Source: CAWIMX01 sp963837345
GTDB taxonomy: Bacteria > Acidobacteriota > Vicinamibacteria > Vicinamibacterales > CAVVIG01
Reading direction: 5' to 3'
Assembly: GCA_963837345.1 (NCBI GenBank)
Contig: CAWIMX010000002.1
Location: 434,001-498,000 of the forward strand
DNA: 64,000 nt
In this document: piece after piece, positions 40,251 to 49,641 of the stretch
Layout: the number at the start of each line of letters is the position of its first letter
Position numbering within the stretch: position 1 is the stretch's first letter
The notes under the pieces: generated by a model
Seen by the model: the letters and a program-made list of their open reading frames with translations, nothing else
Database searches by the model: none
Told to the model about the DNA's origin: nothing
Position numbers and translations under genes: made by a program

Positions 40251-41570
40251 GCCGTCGTCCGTTGAGACAGCCGCGCGTCCACGACCGTCAGAGCGCGATC
40301 GATGATCGCGAAGCCTTCACGCAGCTCGGCTTCCGTGATGGACAGCGGCGGGTTGGTGAAGAACGCGTTCCACCGGACGAATGTGTAGAGCCCGCCCGTT
40401 CGCAGCTCCGCGGCGAGCGCCTGCATCTCGGGCGACGTGCCGTTGAACGGCGCCAGCGGTTCCATTGTCTCGCGGCTCTTCACGAGCTCGACGATGCCGA
40501 AGAGGCCGATGTTGCGGGTCGCGCCGACCGAGGGGTGGCGGTCGGAGAGGTCTTGCATCAGCCCGGCCATCACCTCGCCCATTCGCCGCGCATTGCCAAT
40601 CAGATCGTCCTGCTCGTACACGGCGATGGTGGCGAGCGCCGTGGCGCACGCCAGCGGGTGGCTGTTGTAGGTGAGCCCGCCGTAGAAGACGCGCTCTCGG
40701 AAATAATCGGCGATCGGCCGCCGCATGCCGACGGCGCCGAGCGGCACATAGGCGCTGGTCAATCCCTTGGCCATGGTCATCAAGTCGGGCACCACGCTCC
40801 AGTGATCGACCGCGAACCAGCGGCCGGTGCGGCCGAAACCGGCCATCACTTCGTCGGCGATCATGAGGATGCCGTGCCGATCGCAGAGGGCACGCACGCC
40901 TTCGAGGTAACCGGGGGGCGGGATGAGTATCGCCGTTCGTTCCGGTGACGGGCTCGAGAATGAATCCCGCGATCGTCTGCGGCCCCTCGAGCTGCATCAC
41001 TTCCTCCAGCACGGCGAGCGCCGATGCCGCATCGTCCCACCCGCGCGCGATCCCGTGGTACGGATCGAGCACGTGGACGACGCCGGGCATCCCCGGCTCG
41101 TTGGCCCAGCGGCGCGGATCGCCGGTGAGCGTCATGCTCCCGGCGGTGGCGCCATGGTACGAGCGGTAGCGCGCCAGGATCTTGTGGCGGCCCGTATAGA
41201 GCCGGGCGAGCTTGACGGCGTTCTCGTTCGCCTCGGCGCCGCCATTGGTGAAGAAGAACACGTCGATATCGCCGGGCGCCAGCTCCGCGAGCTTCGCGCC
41301 CAGGCGCGCCCGCGGTTCGGTGGCCATGAACGGATTCGCATAGGCCAGGCGGCTCGCCTGCTCGTGCATGGCGGCGATGACGCGCGCGTCGCCGTGGCCG
41401 ATGTTCACGCACATCAACTGGCTGTTGAAGTCGAGGAAGCGGCGGCCGTCCGGCGTGAAGAAGTAGCAGCCCTTGGCGTGGCTCACCGGAATCGGGTCCA
41501 CGGCGTTCTGGGCCGACCACTCGAACAGCGTGTGTTTCTTCGTGAGCTCGACGATTTCCTGATCCGTCAT
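40247..41570 (-). CDS. Class III aminotransferase (omega-amino acid:pyruvate type), one frameshift
   Basis: About 440 residues after removing one extra base near 40927. Features: DIDVFFFTNGGAEANENAVKLAR and YRSYHGATAGSMTLTG (PLP and substrate loops), FILEPVTGTNG, IADEVMAGFGRTGRWF (PLP Asp) and TMAKGLTSAYVPLGAV with the Schiff-base Lys. The corrected junction reads GILIPPPGYLEGV, normal for the family. It probably forms malonate semialdehyde from beta-alanine or a related omega-amino acid, the substrate for the coupled MmsA. Start is ATG 41570 (MTDQEIVELTKKH). Confidence 0.87.
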
Positions 41571-41651
41571 GCGCGAGGCGACGTTAGCGTGCACGCCGGG
41601 TGCTGTCAAAGCAAATATGCTCTATGCTACGCACGATTGGGAGGGCGTCTT

Positions 41652-43389
41652 ATGAAAGACCGTCACACGCGCCGTGGATTCATCGCGCTCACGGGCACCG
41701 GGATCGCCGGCGTCGTGGGCGCTCCGTGGCTCGACGCTGCGCCCGTGGCCCAGTCGGCGACGCCGTCGACGTCCGACCCGCGCAACGCCGATCTGGTGGT
41801 GATCAACGCGAAGGTGTACACGGTGGACGCGAGTCGGCCGCGTGCCGAAGCCTTCGCGGTCCGGCGGGACCGCATCGTCGCGGTCGGTACGACCGACGAG
41901 ATCCGGGGCCTCGCGGGGGCCGGCACCCAGACGCTCGACGCCCGGCAGATGACCGTCGTGCCCGGCTTCACGGACTGCCACAATCACGCCGGCGGCGAAA
42001 CGCTCCTGTACGACGTGCTCGTCGGCAATCCGTTCGAAGTCGAGTTCGTCACCATCGCCAGCATCGTGGACAAGCTCAAGGCCAAGGCGCGCGAAACGCC
42101 GCCTGGCACCTGGGTGGAGGGGTTCTTCTTCGACGACACCAAGCTGAAGGACGATCGCGGGCTGAACATTCACGATCTCGACGCCGTGTCGCGCGAGCAC
42201 CCGGTGGCGGTCCGCCATCGCGGCGGCCATACCTCGTTCTATAACAGCAAGGCGTTCGAGATGGCGGGCGTCACCAAGAGCACGCCGAATCCCCCGGGCG
42301 GCACGTTCGACAAGGACGAAACCGGCGCATTGAACGGCCGCGTGACCGATCGCGCCCGCAACGCCTTCAACCGCGTCGGCCGGCGCGAGACCTTCACGCC
42401 GAAGCAGAACGAACAGCGCGCACGCGACGGGCTGGCCCACATCTCGAAACAGTTCGTCCGCTACGGGCTGACCAGCGTCCATCACGAAGGCGGCAATCTG
42501 AGCGCCCTGCAGCAGGTGCGCGCCCGCGGCGATCTGCTGCATCGCGTGAGCTACGAAGCGGGCGGCCGCGCCCTCGACGCCATGATCGAGAGCGGCATCA
42601 TGACGGGCCTGGGCGACGAGTGGATCCGCTTCGGGGCCACCTCCGAGCACACGGTGGATGGCTCGTTCTCCGAGCGCACGATGGCGCTGAGCGTGCCCTA
42701 CCCGGACATGCCGTCGGAGTACACGGGAAACGTCACGGAAACGCAGGACGACCTGAATGCGTGGGTCGAGCGCGTGCACCGCGCCGGCATCCAGCCCAAC
42801 TGCCATGCCAACGGCGACGTGGCCATCGACATGTATCTGACGGCGCTCGAACGGGCGCAGAAGCTCCTGCCGCGCACCGACGTGCGTCCGAAGATCACCC
42901 ACTGCACGCTCGTGACCGACAGCCTGGTGCGCCGGATCAAGGCGCTCGGCGCCATTCCCGCGATGTTCACCACGTACGCGTACTACAACTCGGACAAGTT
43001 CGTGTTCTACGGCGAAGAGCTGATGAAGCGGTGCATGGCGTACCGGACGCTTCTCGACGCGGGTGTGCCGGCCGCCGCGGGCTCCGACTTCAGTCCCGGA
43101 CCGTTCGCCCCGCTGATGGGCATGCAGGGCATGGTGACGCGCACCGGATGGGACGGCAAGACGTGGGGCGCCAACCAGCGCATCACGGTGGACGAGGCGC
43201 TCGCGCGTCAACACGATCAACGGCGCCTTCGCCTCGCGGGAGGAAACGATCAAAGGCTCGATCACCGTCGGCAAGCTCGCGGACTTCGTCGTGCTCGCCG
43301 AGGATCCGCACACCGTCGATCCCGAGAAGATCAAGGACATCCAGATCGTCCGGACGGTCGTCGGCGGCACGACCGCGTACGAGGCCTGA
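41652..43389 (+). CDS. YtcJ-like metal-dependent amidohydrolase, one frameshift
   Basis: About 578 residues. A twin-arginine-like signal (TRRGFIALTGTGIAGVVG) implies export. The amidohydrolase metal site starts VVPGFTDCHNHAGG at ~105 (HxH), with further ligands in KITHCTLVTD and AAGSDFSPGPFAP. An extra G near 43206 breaks the frame; removing it joins VDEAL to RVNTINGAFASREETIKGS and the family tail GKLADFVVLAEDPHTVD, ending TGA 43387-43389. Substrates of YtcJ/AepA-type hydrolases are poorly known. RBS GGGAGGGCG precedes the ATG. It is divergent from the aminotransferase-mmsA pair. Confidence 0.86.
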
Positions 43390-43415
43390 CACGCCCGTCT
43401 GATGGCCGGAGCGGC

Positions 43416-43740
43416 TCATCCCGCTCGATAGCTGAGATGCTCGATCGACCGCTTCAGCTCCGCCTGGAGACGCGAGGGCGCCGTGCGACCGCGCCACGCG
43501 ATGAAACCGTCGGGACGAATGAGCACGGCGCCGTCCGCATCCGCCCGGTAGGCCGTCGACCAGCGGCCGTCGACGTCGCGCAGATCGTCACGGCTGTGTG
43601 TGCCGTCGGCGCCGATTAGATAGGAGGCGCGGATCACGTCTTCCGCGTCGCTCGATCGTTCGCGCACGTGCGCCGTGACACCGTCGTCATCCTGGTCGAA
43701 GCGGACCAGTTCGCTTCGCCCGTTCGCCGGCAGGACCGAT
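43416..43740 (-). pseudogene. Relic of an FAD-dependent monooxygenase
   Basis: Two family fragments are fused in one frame: SELVRFDQDDDGVTAHVRER with SYLIGADGTHSR (the DG motif region) is joined directly to DVDGRWSTAYRADADGAVL and IRPDGFIAWRG, the C-terminal thioredoxin-like part of PCP-monooxygenase-type enzymes. The FAD-binding N-terminus and the central substrate domain are missing. It is therefore a deletion remnant, about 105 codons long. Confidence 0.65.
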
Positions 43741-43771
43741 GCCGCAACGCGGTTGTGCGATAGTTGGCACG

Positions 43772-44521
43772 ATGACTGCCCGCGCTGCAGCCGAACTGGA
43801 CGAGGCCATCGACGCGCTCTACCGGCTTCCCCCGGGAGAGTTCACGCCTGCGAGAAACGCGTTGGCCAAGGCGCAGGCGGCGGGCGAGGCGCGCGACCAG
43901 GTGCGCCGTCTCGAGAAGCCGACGGCGGTGCCCTGGGCGGTGAACCAGCTGTACTGGCAGGCGCGCCCGGTGTTCGACCGGTTGATCGAAGCCGGCGCGG
44001 CCCTCCGCGCCGCCCAGATCGACGCGCTCGAAGGCCGCGCCAACCGCGCGCCGAAGGCGACGCTGACGCATCGCCAGGCAGTAGCCGAGGCGGTTCGTCG
44101 GGCGATCGCGCTTGCGGCCACTGTCGAGCTGCGGCCTCCGGAAGAGCCGCTGACGCGCATGCTGGAGGCGCTGTCGACGGCCCCGCACCTGCCGGCGGCG
44201 CCGGGCCGCTTCACGGTCGTGATGCAGCCGTCGGGATTCGAGGCGGTGGCGGGCGTCGCCCCTACCGGTCCGAAGCCGCAGGCGGCGCCGTCGCCGGACG
44301 CGCGCCGGCGCGAGCGCCAGACGGCTCTCGACGACGCGCGTCGGGATGTCGAGTCTGCGAAGCAGGCGGAAGCGCGCGCCCAGGCGCGGTTGCAGGCGGC
44401 GCGCGAGCACCTCGCGCAACTGGAGGACGAAGTGCGCGAGGCGCGGAACGAGGTGAAGCGGGCCTCGGACGTCGTTCGCCGCAAGGCAAAAGCGCTCGGC
44501 TTGCCGGTCACCACGCAATGA
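43772..44521 (+). CDS. Coiled-coil protein of unknown function
   Basis: A 249-residue protein. The N-terminal half (ELDEAIDALYRLPPGEFTPA and RLEKPTAVPWAVNQLYWQAR) matches a widespread uncharacterised bacterial pattern with an LPPxEFxxARN start and a VxAWAVNQL core. The C-terminal 80 residues are a continuous Arg/Glu/Ala-rich coiled coil (DDARRDVESAKQAEARAQAR). No catalytic residues are evident. Cytoplasmic; it precedes the cytochrome gene by 16 nt and may be cotranscribed. Confidence 0.75.
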   Translation: MTARAAAELDEAIDALYRLPPGEFTPARNALAKAQAAGEARDQVRRLEKPTAVPWAVNQLYWQARPVFDRLIEAGAALRAAQIDALEGRANRAPKATLTHRQAVAEAVRRAIALAATVELRPPEEPLTRMLEALSTAPHLPAAPGRFTVVMQPSGFEAVAGVAPTGPKPQAAPSPDARRRERQTALDDARRDVESAKQAEARAQARLQAAREHLAQLEDEVREARNEVKRASDVVRRKAKALGLPVTTQ

Positions 44522-44537
44522 ACACGGAGGAGCCTGT

Positions 44538-45053
44538 ATGCGGATGTCTGTCTTGTCGGCCGGCGTCGGGGCGTCGGCGCTGGGGATCGTGGTGCTCGCC
44601 CAGACGTCGGCGACACGCCCGGACGCCGATCTGCGCCAGTTGATGCGCGGGATCATCTATCCGAGCTCGAACGTCGTGTTTGCCGGCCAGAACGACTTCA
44701 GCCTGTTTCCGCCGGCCGACCATCCGTCGACGTCACCCAATCTCGTCACGAGCACCTACGGCGGCTGGGACGCCGTCGAGAACGCCGCGCTCGCGCTGTC
44801 GGAATCGGCCACGCTCGTCACGCGTCCGGGCCGCCTGTGTGCGAACGGGAAGCCCGTGCCGGTCGGTCAACCCGACTGGACTACCTTCGCCGAGGGACTC
44901 CGGCAGGCGGGCCTGGCGGCGTACAAGGCGGCGCAGGCCAAGGATCAGGACGCGATGGTCGAGGCGAGCGGCACGGTCGCCGACGCGTGCTCCGCCTGCC
45001 ACGAGAAGTACCGGGACAAGACGGACACGCTCGAGGATCGCTGCCAGCCGTAA
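44538..45053 (+). CDS. Exported c-type cytochrome
   Basis: A 171-residue protein with an N-terminal signal (LSAGVGASALGIVVLAQTSA). A single haem motif DACSACHEKYRDK lies near the C-terminus, the position found in cytochrome c'-type four-helix proteins. An Asn/Pro-rich stretch (GIIYPSSNVVFAGQNDFSLF) precedes it. It is likely a periplasmic electron or gas-binding protein; no partner oxidase is present. RBS GGAGGAG lies 7 nt upstream of the ATG. Confidence 0.8.
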   Translation: MRMSVLSAGVGASALGIVVLAQTSATRPDADLRQLMRGIIYPSSNVVFAGQNDFSLFPPADHPSTSPNLVTSTYGGWDAVENAALALSESATLVTRPGRLCANGKPVPVGQPDWTTFAEGLRQAGLAAYKAAQAKDQDAMVEASGTVADACSACHEKYRDKTDTLEDRCQP

Positions 45054-45164
45054 CGTCGGACCTCTGCCGCCCCGTGCGCCATCGTTTTGTCATCACCTCG
45101 CCACACTTCCTCTGCATGTCGGCCGTCGAAGAGAGCAGGTGCAGACGAATCGGGAGGCGACGAC

Positions 45165-46316
45165 ATGACACGGTCCTTTGTTGCGGTGGTCCTCGTGGTG
45201 CCCGTGGGAGTGGGCGCGGCGACGTACTACGCCAATCGCCACGACGCGGTGCCGGAGGTCACGACCGTACCCGCGAGCGTCGGCTCCGTCGTCAGCGCCG
45301 TCTCGGCCACCGGCACGCTCCAGGCCGTCACGACCGTGCAGGTGGGCACGCAGGTCTCGGGCACGATCGCGTGGCTCGGCGCCGACTTCAATTCGATCGT
45401 CAGAAAGGGGCAGGTGATCGCGAAGCTGGATCCGTCCCTGCTCGATGCCCAGGTGCAGCAGGCCCAGGCCACTCGGGCCCGGGCCGAAGCGGATGCGCGG
45501 AGCGCCGCCGTCCACCTCGACGATGCGCGCCAGCAGTTCGCGAGAAGCAGCGAGCTCGCCTCGAAGCAGCTCCTCGCCCGGAGCGATTTCGACGCGGCCC
45601 GCGTGGCCGTGGACACTGCCGTGGCGCAGGTCAAGTCTGCCGAAGCGCAGCTCGTCCAGGCGCGGGCGTCGCTCGAGCAGGCCCTCGTCAACCGCCAGCA
45701 CGCCACGATCGCCGCGCCGATCGACGGCATCGTGATTCAGCGGACGGTCGACGTGGGACAGACGGTCGCGGCCAGCCTGCAGTCGCCGACGATCTTCGAG
45801 ATCGCCGCCGATCTCGCCGATATGCAGGTCAATGCGAGCATCGACGAATCGGACATCGGCCGGATTGCGGAAGGCCAGCCGGTGACGTTCACAGTGGACG
45901 CGTATCCCGGCGAGACCTTCGCCGGGACGACCACCCAGGTGCGGCTCCAGCCGACCGTGGTCCAGGACGTGACCACCTACAGCGCCATCATCAGCGTCCC
46001 CAATCCCGACCTGAAGCTGCGGCCCGGCATGACGGCCACGGTGAGCGTGGAAGTGGCGCGGCGCGACGACGTCGTGCGGGTGCCCAACATCGCGCTCCGG
46101 TTCACGCCCACGCCGGAGGTGCTCGCGGCGCTGGGGGCGGACGAGACGCGCGCGCCCGGCCAGGGGTCGACGGCAAAGGTGTGGACCTACCGGGACGGCC
46201 GACTCACGGCGGTACCGGTCGAGGCCGGATTGAGCGACGCAACGATGACGGAGATCGCCGCCGGATCGCTCGCGCCCGATACTCCGGTCGTCACGGGCGT
46301 GCGGCTGGAGGGCTGA
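45165..46316 (+). CDS. RND/ABC efflux periplasmic adaptor (HlyD/MacA-like)
   Basis: A 383-residue membrane-fusion protein: N-terminal anchor (SFVAVVLVVPVGVGAATYY), lipoyl half (VQVGTQVSGTIAWLGADFNS), an alpha-hairpin rich in Ala/Gln, the second lipoyl half (ATIAAPIDGIVIQRTVDVGQ) and a beta-barrel (LADMQVNASIDESDIGRI; LKLRPGMTATVSVEVARRDD). The arrangement fits MacA. The usual macB ATPase-permease does not follow; the next gene is convergent, so the adaptor is orphaned here. Its last 26 nt overlap the DUF2911 gene on the other strand. Confidence 0.86.
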   Translation: MTRSFVAVVLVVPVGVGAATYYANRHDAVPEVTTVPASVGSVVSAVSATGTLQAVTTVQVGTQVSGTIAWLGADFNSIVRKGQVIAKLDPSLLDAQVQQAQATRARAEADARSAAVHLDDARQQFARSSELASKQLLARSDFDAARVAVDTAVAQVKSAEAQLVQARASLEQALVNRQHATIAAPIDGIVIQRTVDVGQTVAASLQSPTIFEIAADLADMQVNASIDESDIGRIAEGQPVTFTVDAYPGETFAGTTTQVRLQPTVVQDVTTYSAIISVPNPDLKLRPGMTATVSVEVARRDDVVRVPNIALRFTPTPEVLAALGADETRAPGQGSTAKVWTYRDGRLTAVPVEAGLSDATMTEIAAGSLAPDTPVVTGVRLEG

Positions 46317-46941
46317 CCGGCGCGTCGTCCCGCGCCACCGCGAAGGGAACCGAGGCCATCATCCGATCCCACGCGATGGCCAGCCTGCCGCCGGCGTCCG
46401 ACATGTCGATGAACGACCAGGTGAGCTCGTCGACCGAGTACGGCAGGGTCGCGAGCGTCATCGGTGCGCGGACGACGTCCTTGTCCGGCGTGTAGCCGAA
46501 GGCGCCCCACAGCTCGTCGTGATTGCCGGGATCGTAGTGGCGCTGCGGCTGCCAGGTCGACACGATCAGCGTCCACGCCTGCGGCTTCAGATCGATGAAC
46601 ATCGTGTAGCCGCCACGCTCGATGCGCACGCCGTTGACGACGATCGCCGCCTGTGTCATCAGGTACGTCGAAATGTCGGCGCCGGCGCGCCAGACGGGCG
46701 CGCCCGCGTCCAGCATGCGGCCGTACGTCGGGCCGGAGCCCCAGAGGTCCGACCGACCGCGTTTGATCGGACGCCCATAACTGACTTCGATCCACGTGCC
46801 GCCGACATAGATGGGATCGGCGCCGATGTAGTGACCGCCGATTTCGGTGGCCGCGTGGCCGTCGGGGCTGGGTGCCCGTTGCTGCGCCGCCATCGTCGCC
46901 GCCAGGGCCACCGTCAGAGCCGCCGCGATCAGCGTGCGCAT
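46291..46941 (-). CDS. Exported DUF2911 protein
   Basis: A 216-residue protein with signal peptide RTLIAAALTVALAATMAAQ. DUF2911 features are WIEVSYGRPIKRGRSDLWG, GAPVWRAGADISTYLMTQA and GGYTMFIDLKPQAWTLIVST. The fold is a beta-sandwich of unknown function, common in Bacteroidetes and Acidobacteria. Start is ATG 46941, supported by AGAGAGGCG. The 3' ends of this and the adaptor gene overlap by 26 bp in convergent orientation. Confidence 0.83.
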   Translation of the reverse strand: MRTLIAAALTVALAATMAAQQRAPSPDGHAATEIGGHYIGADPIYVGGTWIEVSYGRPIKRGRSDLWGSGPTYGRMLDAGAPVWRAGADISTYLMTQAAIVVNGVRIERGGYTMFIDLKPQAWTLIVSTWQPQRHYDPGNHDELWGAFGYTPDKDVVRAPMTLATLPYSVDELTWSFIDMSDAGGRLAIAWDRMMASVPFAVARDDAPVSPPAARP

Positions 46942-47000
46942 CGTCGCCTCTCTTTTTCCGCCGTCACGTCCGGCCATTCATCCTATGCTGGATCGCGCCC

Positions 47001-48110
47001 ATGTTCGCGGCCTTCGCGGCTTTTCTCGTGGTCCATGGCCTGATTCACCTTCTGGGGTTCCTGAAAGCTTTCGGGATTGCCGAGCTGCCGCAGCTGACAC
47101 AGCCGGTCTCCCCGGCGATGGGTGTGCTGTGGCTCGCCTGCTGCGTGCTCTTCGTCGCCGCCGCGTGCGCGCTCTTCCTGTGGCCGCGCTGGTGGTGGGC
47201 GATCGGCGCCGCGGCCGTGGTGATCTCGTTCGTGGCGATCGTGCCGTCGTGGTCGGATGCGAAAGTCGGCGCCGCGGCGGATCTCGTCGCGGCGGCCGGC
47301 GTGGTCTTCGGTTTCCTGGCTCTCGGACCGACCAGCCTCCGGGCCCGGTACGAGAACGACGTGGATCGGGCGCTCGCCCGGTTCGTGGAACCGGGGGCCG
47401 TCGTGGCCGACGCCGACCTCAGGGCGCTGCCGGAAGGGATGCAACGCTACCTGCGGTACGTCGGCGTGGTCGACCGGCCACGGGTCCGGAACCTTCGAGC
47501 GCGGATGCATGGACGGATCCGGAGCGGTCCGGAGGGCCGATGGATGCCGTTCCGGGCCGAGCAGTACAACTTCTACGACGAGCCGGCGCGCTTCTTCTAC
47601 CTGAATGCCTCGATGCGGGGCGTGCCCGTGCAGGGCTACCATCGCTACGCGGGATCCGAGGCGACGATGCGCGTCAAGGCGGCGGGCGTCGTCACGGTGG
47701 CCAGCGCCGCCGGCGAGGCGATGAGCCAGGCCGAAACCGTCACGCTCTTCAACGACATGTGCCTGTTCGCGCCCGCGACGATCGTGGAGGCCGACGTGCG
47801 CTGGGACGTGCTGGATGCGCGTCGCGTCCGCGCCACTTTCACGAATGCCGGCCATGCGATCCGGGCCGATCTGGCGTTCGACGATGCCGATCGGCTCGTG
47901 AACTTCTGGTCCGACGATCGCGGCGAATTGTCGGCCGACGGCCGGACGCTCACGCCGGCCCGGTGGTCGACGCCAGTCGCCAACTATCACGTCTTCGGTC
48001 CCGTCCGATTGGCGTCGCATGGCGAAGCGCGCTATCCGCGCCCGACCGGTGAGTTTGCCTACCTCGAGCTCGAAATCGACGACGTCGTCTACAACGTGAG
48101 CCATCGGTAG
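47001..48110 (+). CDS. DUF6544-like membrane protein
   Basis: A 369-residue protein. Three or four N-terminal transmembrane helices (FAAFLVVHGLIHLLGFLKAF, LWLACCVLFVAAACALFLW, AVVISFVAIVPSW) are followed by a ~260-residue soluble part with EGMQRYLRYVGVVDRPRVRN and WMPFRAEQYNFYDEPARFFY, then TPVANYHVFGPVRLASHGEARY. I recall this pattern from DUF6544-type proteins; no activity is assigned. A TATGCT hexamer (46984-46989) ends 11 nt before the ATG. Confidence 0.7.
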   Translation: MFAAFAAFLVVHGLIHLLGFLKAFGIAELPQLTQPVSPAMGVLWLACCVLFVAAACALFLWPRWWWAIGAAAVVISFVAIVPSWSDAKVGAAADLVAAAGVVFGFLALGPTSLRARYENDVDRALARFVEPGAVVADADLRALPEGMQRYLRYVGVVDRPRVRNLRARMHGRIRSGPEGRWMPFRAEQYNFYDEPARFFYLNASMRGVPVQGYHRYAGSEATMRVKAAGVVTVASAAGEAMSQAETVTLFNDMCLFAPATIVEADVRWDVLDARRVRATFTNAGHAIRADLAFDDADRLVNFWSDDRGELSADGRTLTPARWSTPVANYHVFGPVRLASHGEARYPRPTGEFAYLELEIDDVVYNVSHR

Positions 48111-48165
48111 ATCGCGCGCGGCGACGCTAGGCGCCCGTGGGCGGTGCTGCTACCATGAGCGGGCG

Positions 48166-48864
48166 ATGTTCTCCGTGCTGCTGCTGGGTTTCCTGATGGG
48201 GATGCGCCACGCCCTCGAAGCGGATCACCTGGCGGCCGTCGCCAGTCTCGCGGCGAGCGGACGGGCGGGACGCCGTTCGACGATCCTCCGCGGCGCCGTC
48301 TGGGGCGTGGGACACACCCTCTCGCTGCTGATCGTCGGTGGCGCGTGTCTGATCCTGCATTTGACCATCCCCGCCGATCTGAGCCGGCTGCTCGAGTTGG
48401 GGGTGGGCGTGATGCTCCTCGGGCTCGGCGGCGAGATCATGTGGCGGCTGCGACGCCAGCGTCTTCACGTCCATGTGCACCGCCACGACGATGGACGGGC
48501 GCACCTGCATGCGCACAGCCATCCGCCGGGCGAGCTGCACGATCCCGATCATCATCGGCATCCCCACCCCGAGGTGTTCCCGGGGCGCGCGCTGGCCGTC
48601 GGCATGGTGCACGGCCTGGCCGGATCCGCGGCGCTCGTGCTGCTGGCGGTCGAGACCATCGGGTCGGCCTGGCTCGGCCTCGTCTACATTCTGCTGTTCG
48701 GCGCCGGGTCGATCGCGGGCATGGCGGCGCTCTCGACGGTCATCGCCGTGCCGCTCGAGCTCTCGGCACGCCGGCTGAACCGCATGTATGCCACGGTCGA
48801 GCTGGTCGTCGGCATCACCACCATCGGCATCGGGCTGTGGGTGGTGGTGGGGCTGGGGAGCTAA
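48166..48864 (+). CDS. NiCoT/UreH-like metal transporter with His-rich loop
   Basis: A 232-residue protein with about six helices. Helix I carries GMRHALEADHLAAVASL, an HX4DH metal signature like that of nickel/cobalt permeases (RHALDADH) with Glu in place of the first Asp. The central cytoplasmic loop (residues ~100-140) has about twelve His residues interspersed with Arg and Asp, a probable metal-binding segment. Nickel or cobalt uptake is inferred; no urease or hydrogenase gene is near. TACCAT (48151-48156) ends 9 nt before the ATG. Confidence 0.75.
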   Translation: MFSVLLLGFLMGMRHALEADHLAAVASLAASGRAGRRSTILRGAVWGVGHTLSLLIVGGACLILHLTIPADLSRLLELGVGVMLLGLGGEIMWRLRRQRLHVHVHRHDDGRAHLHAHSHPPGELHDPDHHRHPHPEVFPGRALAVGMVHGLAGSAALVLLAVETIGSAWLGLVYILLFGAGSIAGMAALSTVIAVPLELSARRLNRMYATVELVVGITTIGIGLWVVVGLGS

Positions 48865-48937
48865 GGGACGAAGGGACGAGGGGAGGAGGGGACGAAGGGA
48901 CGAAGGGACGAGGGGAGGAGGGGACGAGGGGACGGGT
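48865..48937. repeat. Short purine-rich tandem repeat (GGGACGA units)
   Basis: The gap after the metal transporter is filled with GGGACGA/GGGGAGGA units, including a longer repeated block (AAGGGACGAGGGGAGGAGGG) found at 48871 and again at 48903. It lies between convergent genes, a few bases after the stop codon. One strand is nearly all purine. No coding function is supported. Confidence 0.8.
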
Positions 48938-48948
48938 TCGCGAGCTGC

Positions 48949-49641
48949 TTAGGTGGCGGCGATCTCGTCGACCGCGAGGCAGTAGCCGTCGCCGTGCACG
49001 GTGTGAATGAAGCGGGGTGTGTGCGGCGTGTCTTCGATCTTCTTGCGCAACCGGGCGATCGCGTGGTCGACGGCGCGGGTCGTCGTCGAATCGGCATAGC
49101 CCCAGATCGCGCGCAGCAGCTCGTCGCGCGACACGATGCGGTTGGGCCGCTCCGCGAAATACTGCAGCACCTCGAACTCCCGGTGCGTCAGCTCCAGCGG
49201 GCGCGGGCCGCGCGTGGCCCGCAGCAGCGCGAAGTCAATCGTCACGGCCCCGAGCTTGAGGCGCTCGACCCGTGGCCGCGCCCGTCGAAGGACGGCATGG
49301 ATCCGGGCGAGCAGCTCCTCGAGATCGAACGGCTTCGTGACGTAGTCGTCGGCGCCGAGCTCGAGCCCGAGCACGTTGTCGCTCTTCTGGCTCTTCGCCG
49401 TGAGCAGGATGATCGGCATCCGTCCGGCCTGCCGCCAGCTGCGCGTCAGGTCGAAGCCCGACTTGCCGGGCAGGTTCACGTCGAGGAGCACGAGATCGGG
49501 CGCGAACTCCCTCGCCGCGCCGGTCGCCAGCAGGCCGTCGGCCACGCATCGCACCTGAAAGCCCTCGAACGCGAGGTTGTCGTGCAGCACCCGCGCGAGC
49601 ACCGGATCGTCCTCGACGACGAGCACGCGCTGCTTCGTCAT
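48949..49641 (-). CDS. OmpR-family response regulator
   Basis: A 230-residue regulator. Receiver: VLVVEDDPVLARVL, phosphoacceptor in LVLLDVNLPGKSGFD and Lys in DDYVTKPFDLEELLARI. The winged helix has LELTHREFEVLQYFAERPNR and AVDHAIARLRKKIEDTPHTP. It overlaps the kinase stop by four bases (ATGA), forming a two-component pair. Targets are unknown. Confidence 0.9.
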   Translation of the reverse strand: MTKQRVLVVEDDPVLARVLHDNLAFEGFQVRCVADGLLATGAAREFAPDLVLLDVNLPGKSGFDLTRSWRQAGRMPIILLTAKSQKSDNVLGLELGADDYVTKPFDLEELLARIHAVLRRARPRVERLKLGAVTIDFALLRATRGPRPLELTHREFEVLQYFAERPNRIVSRDELLRAIWGYADSTTTRAVDHAIARLRKKIEDTPHTPRFIHTVHGDGYCLAVDEIAAT

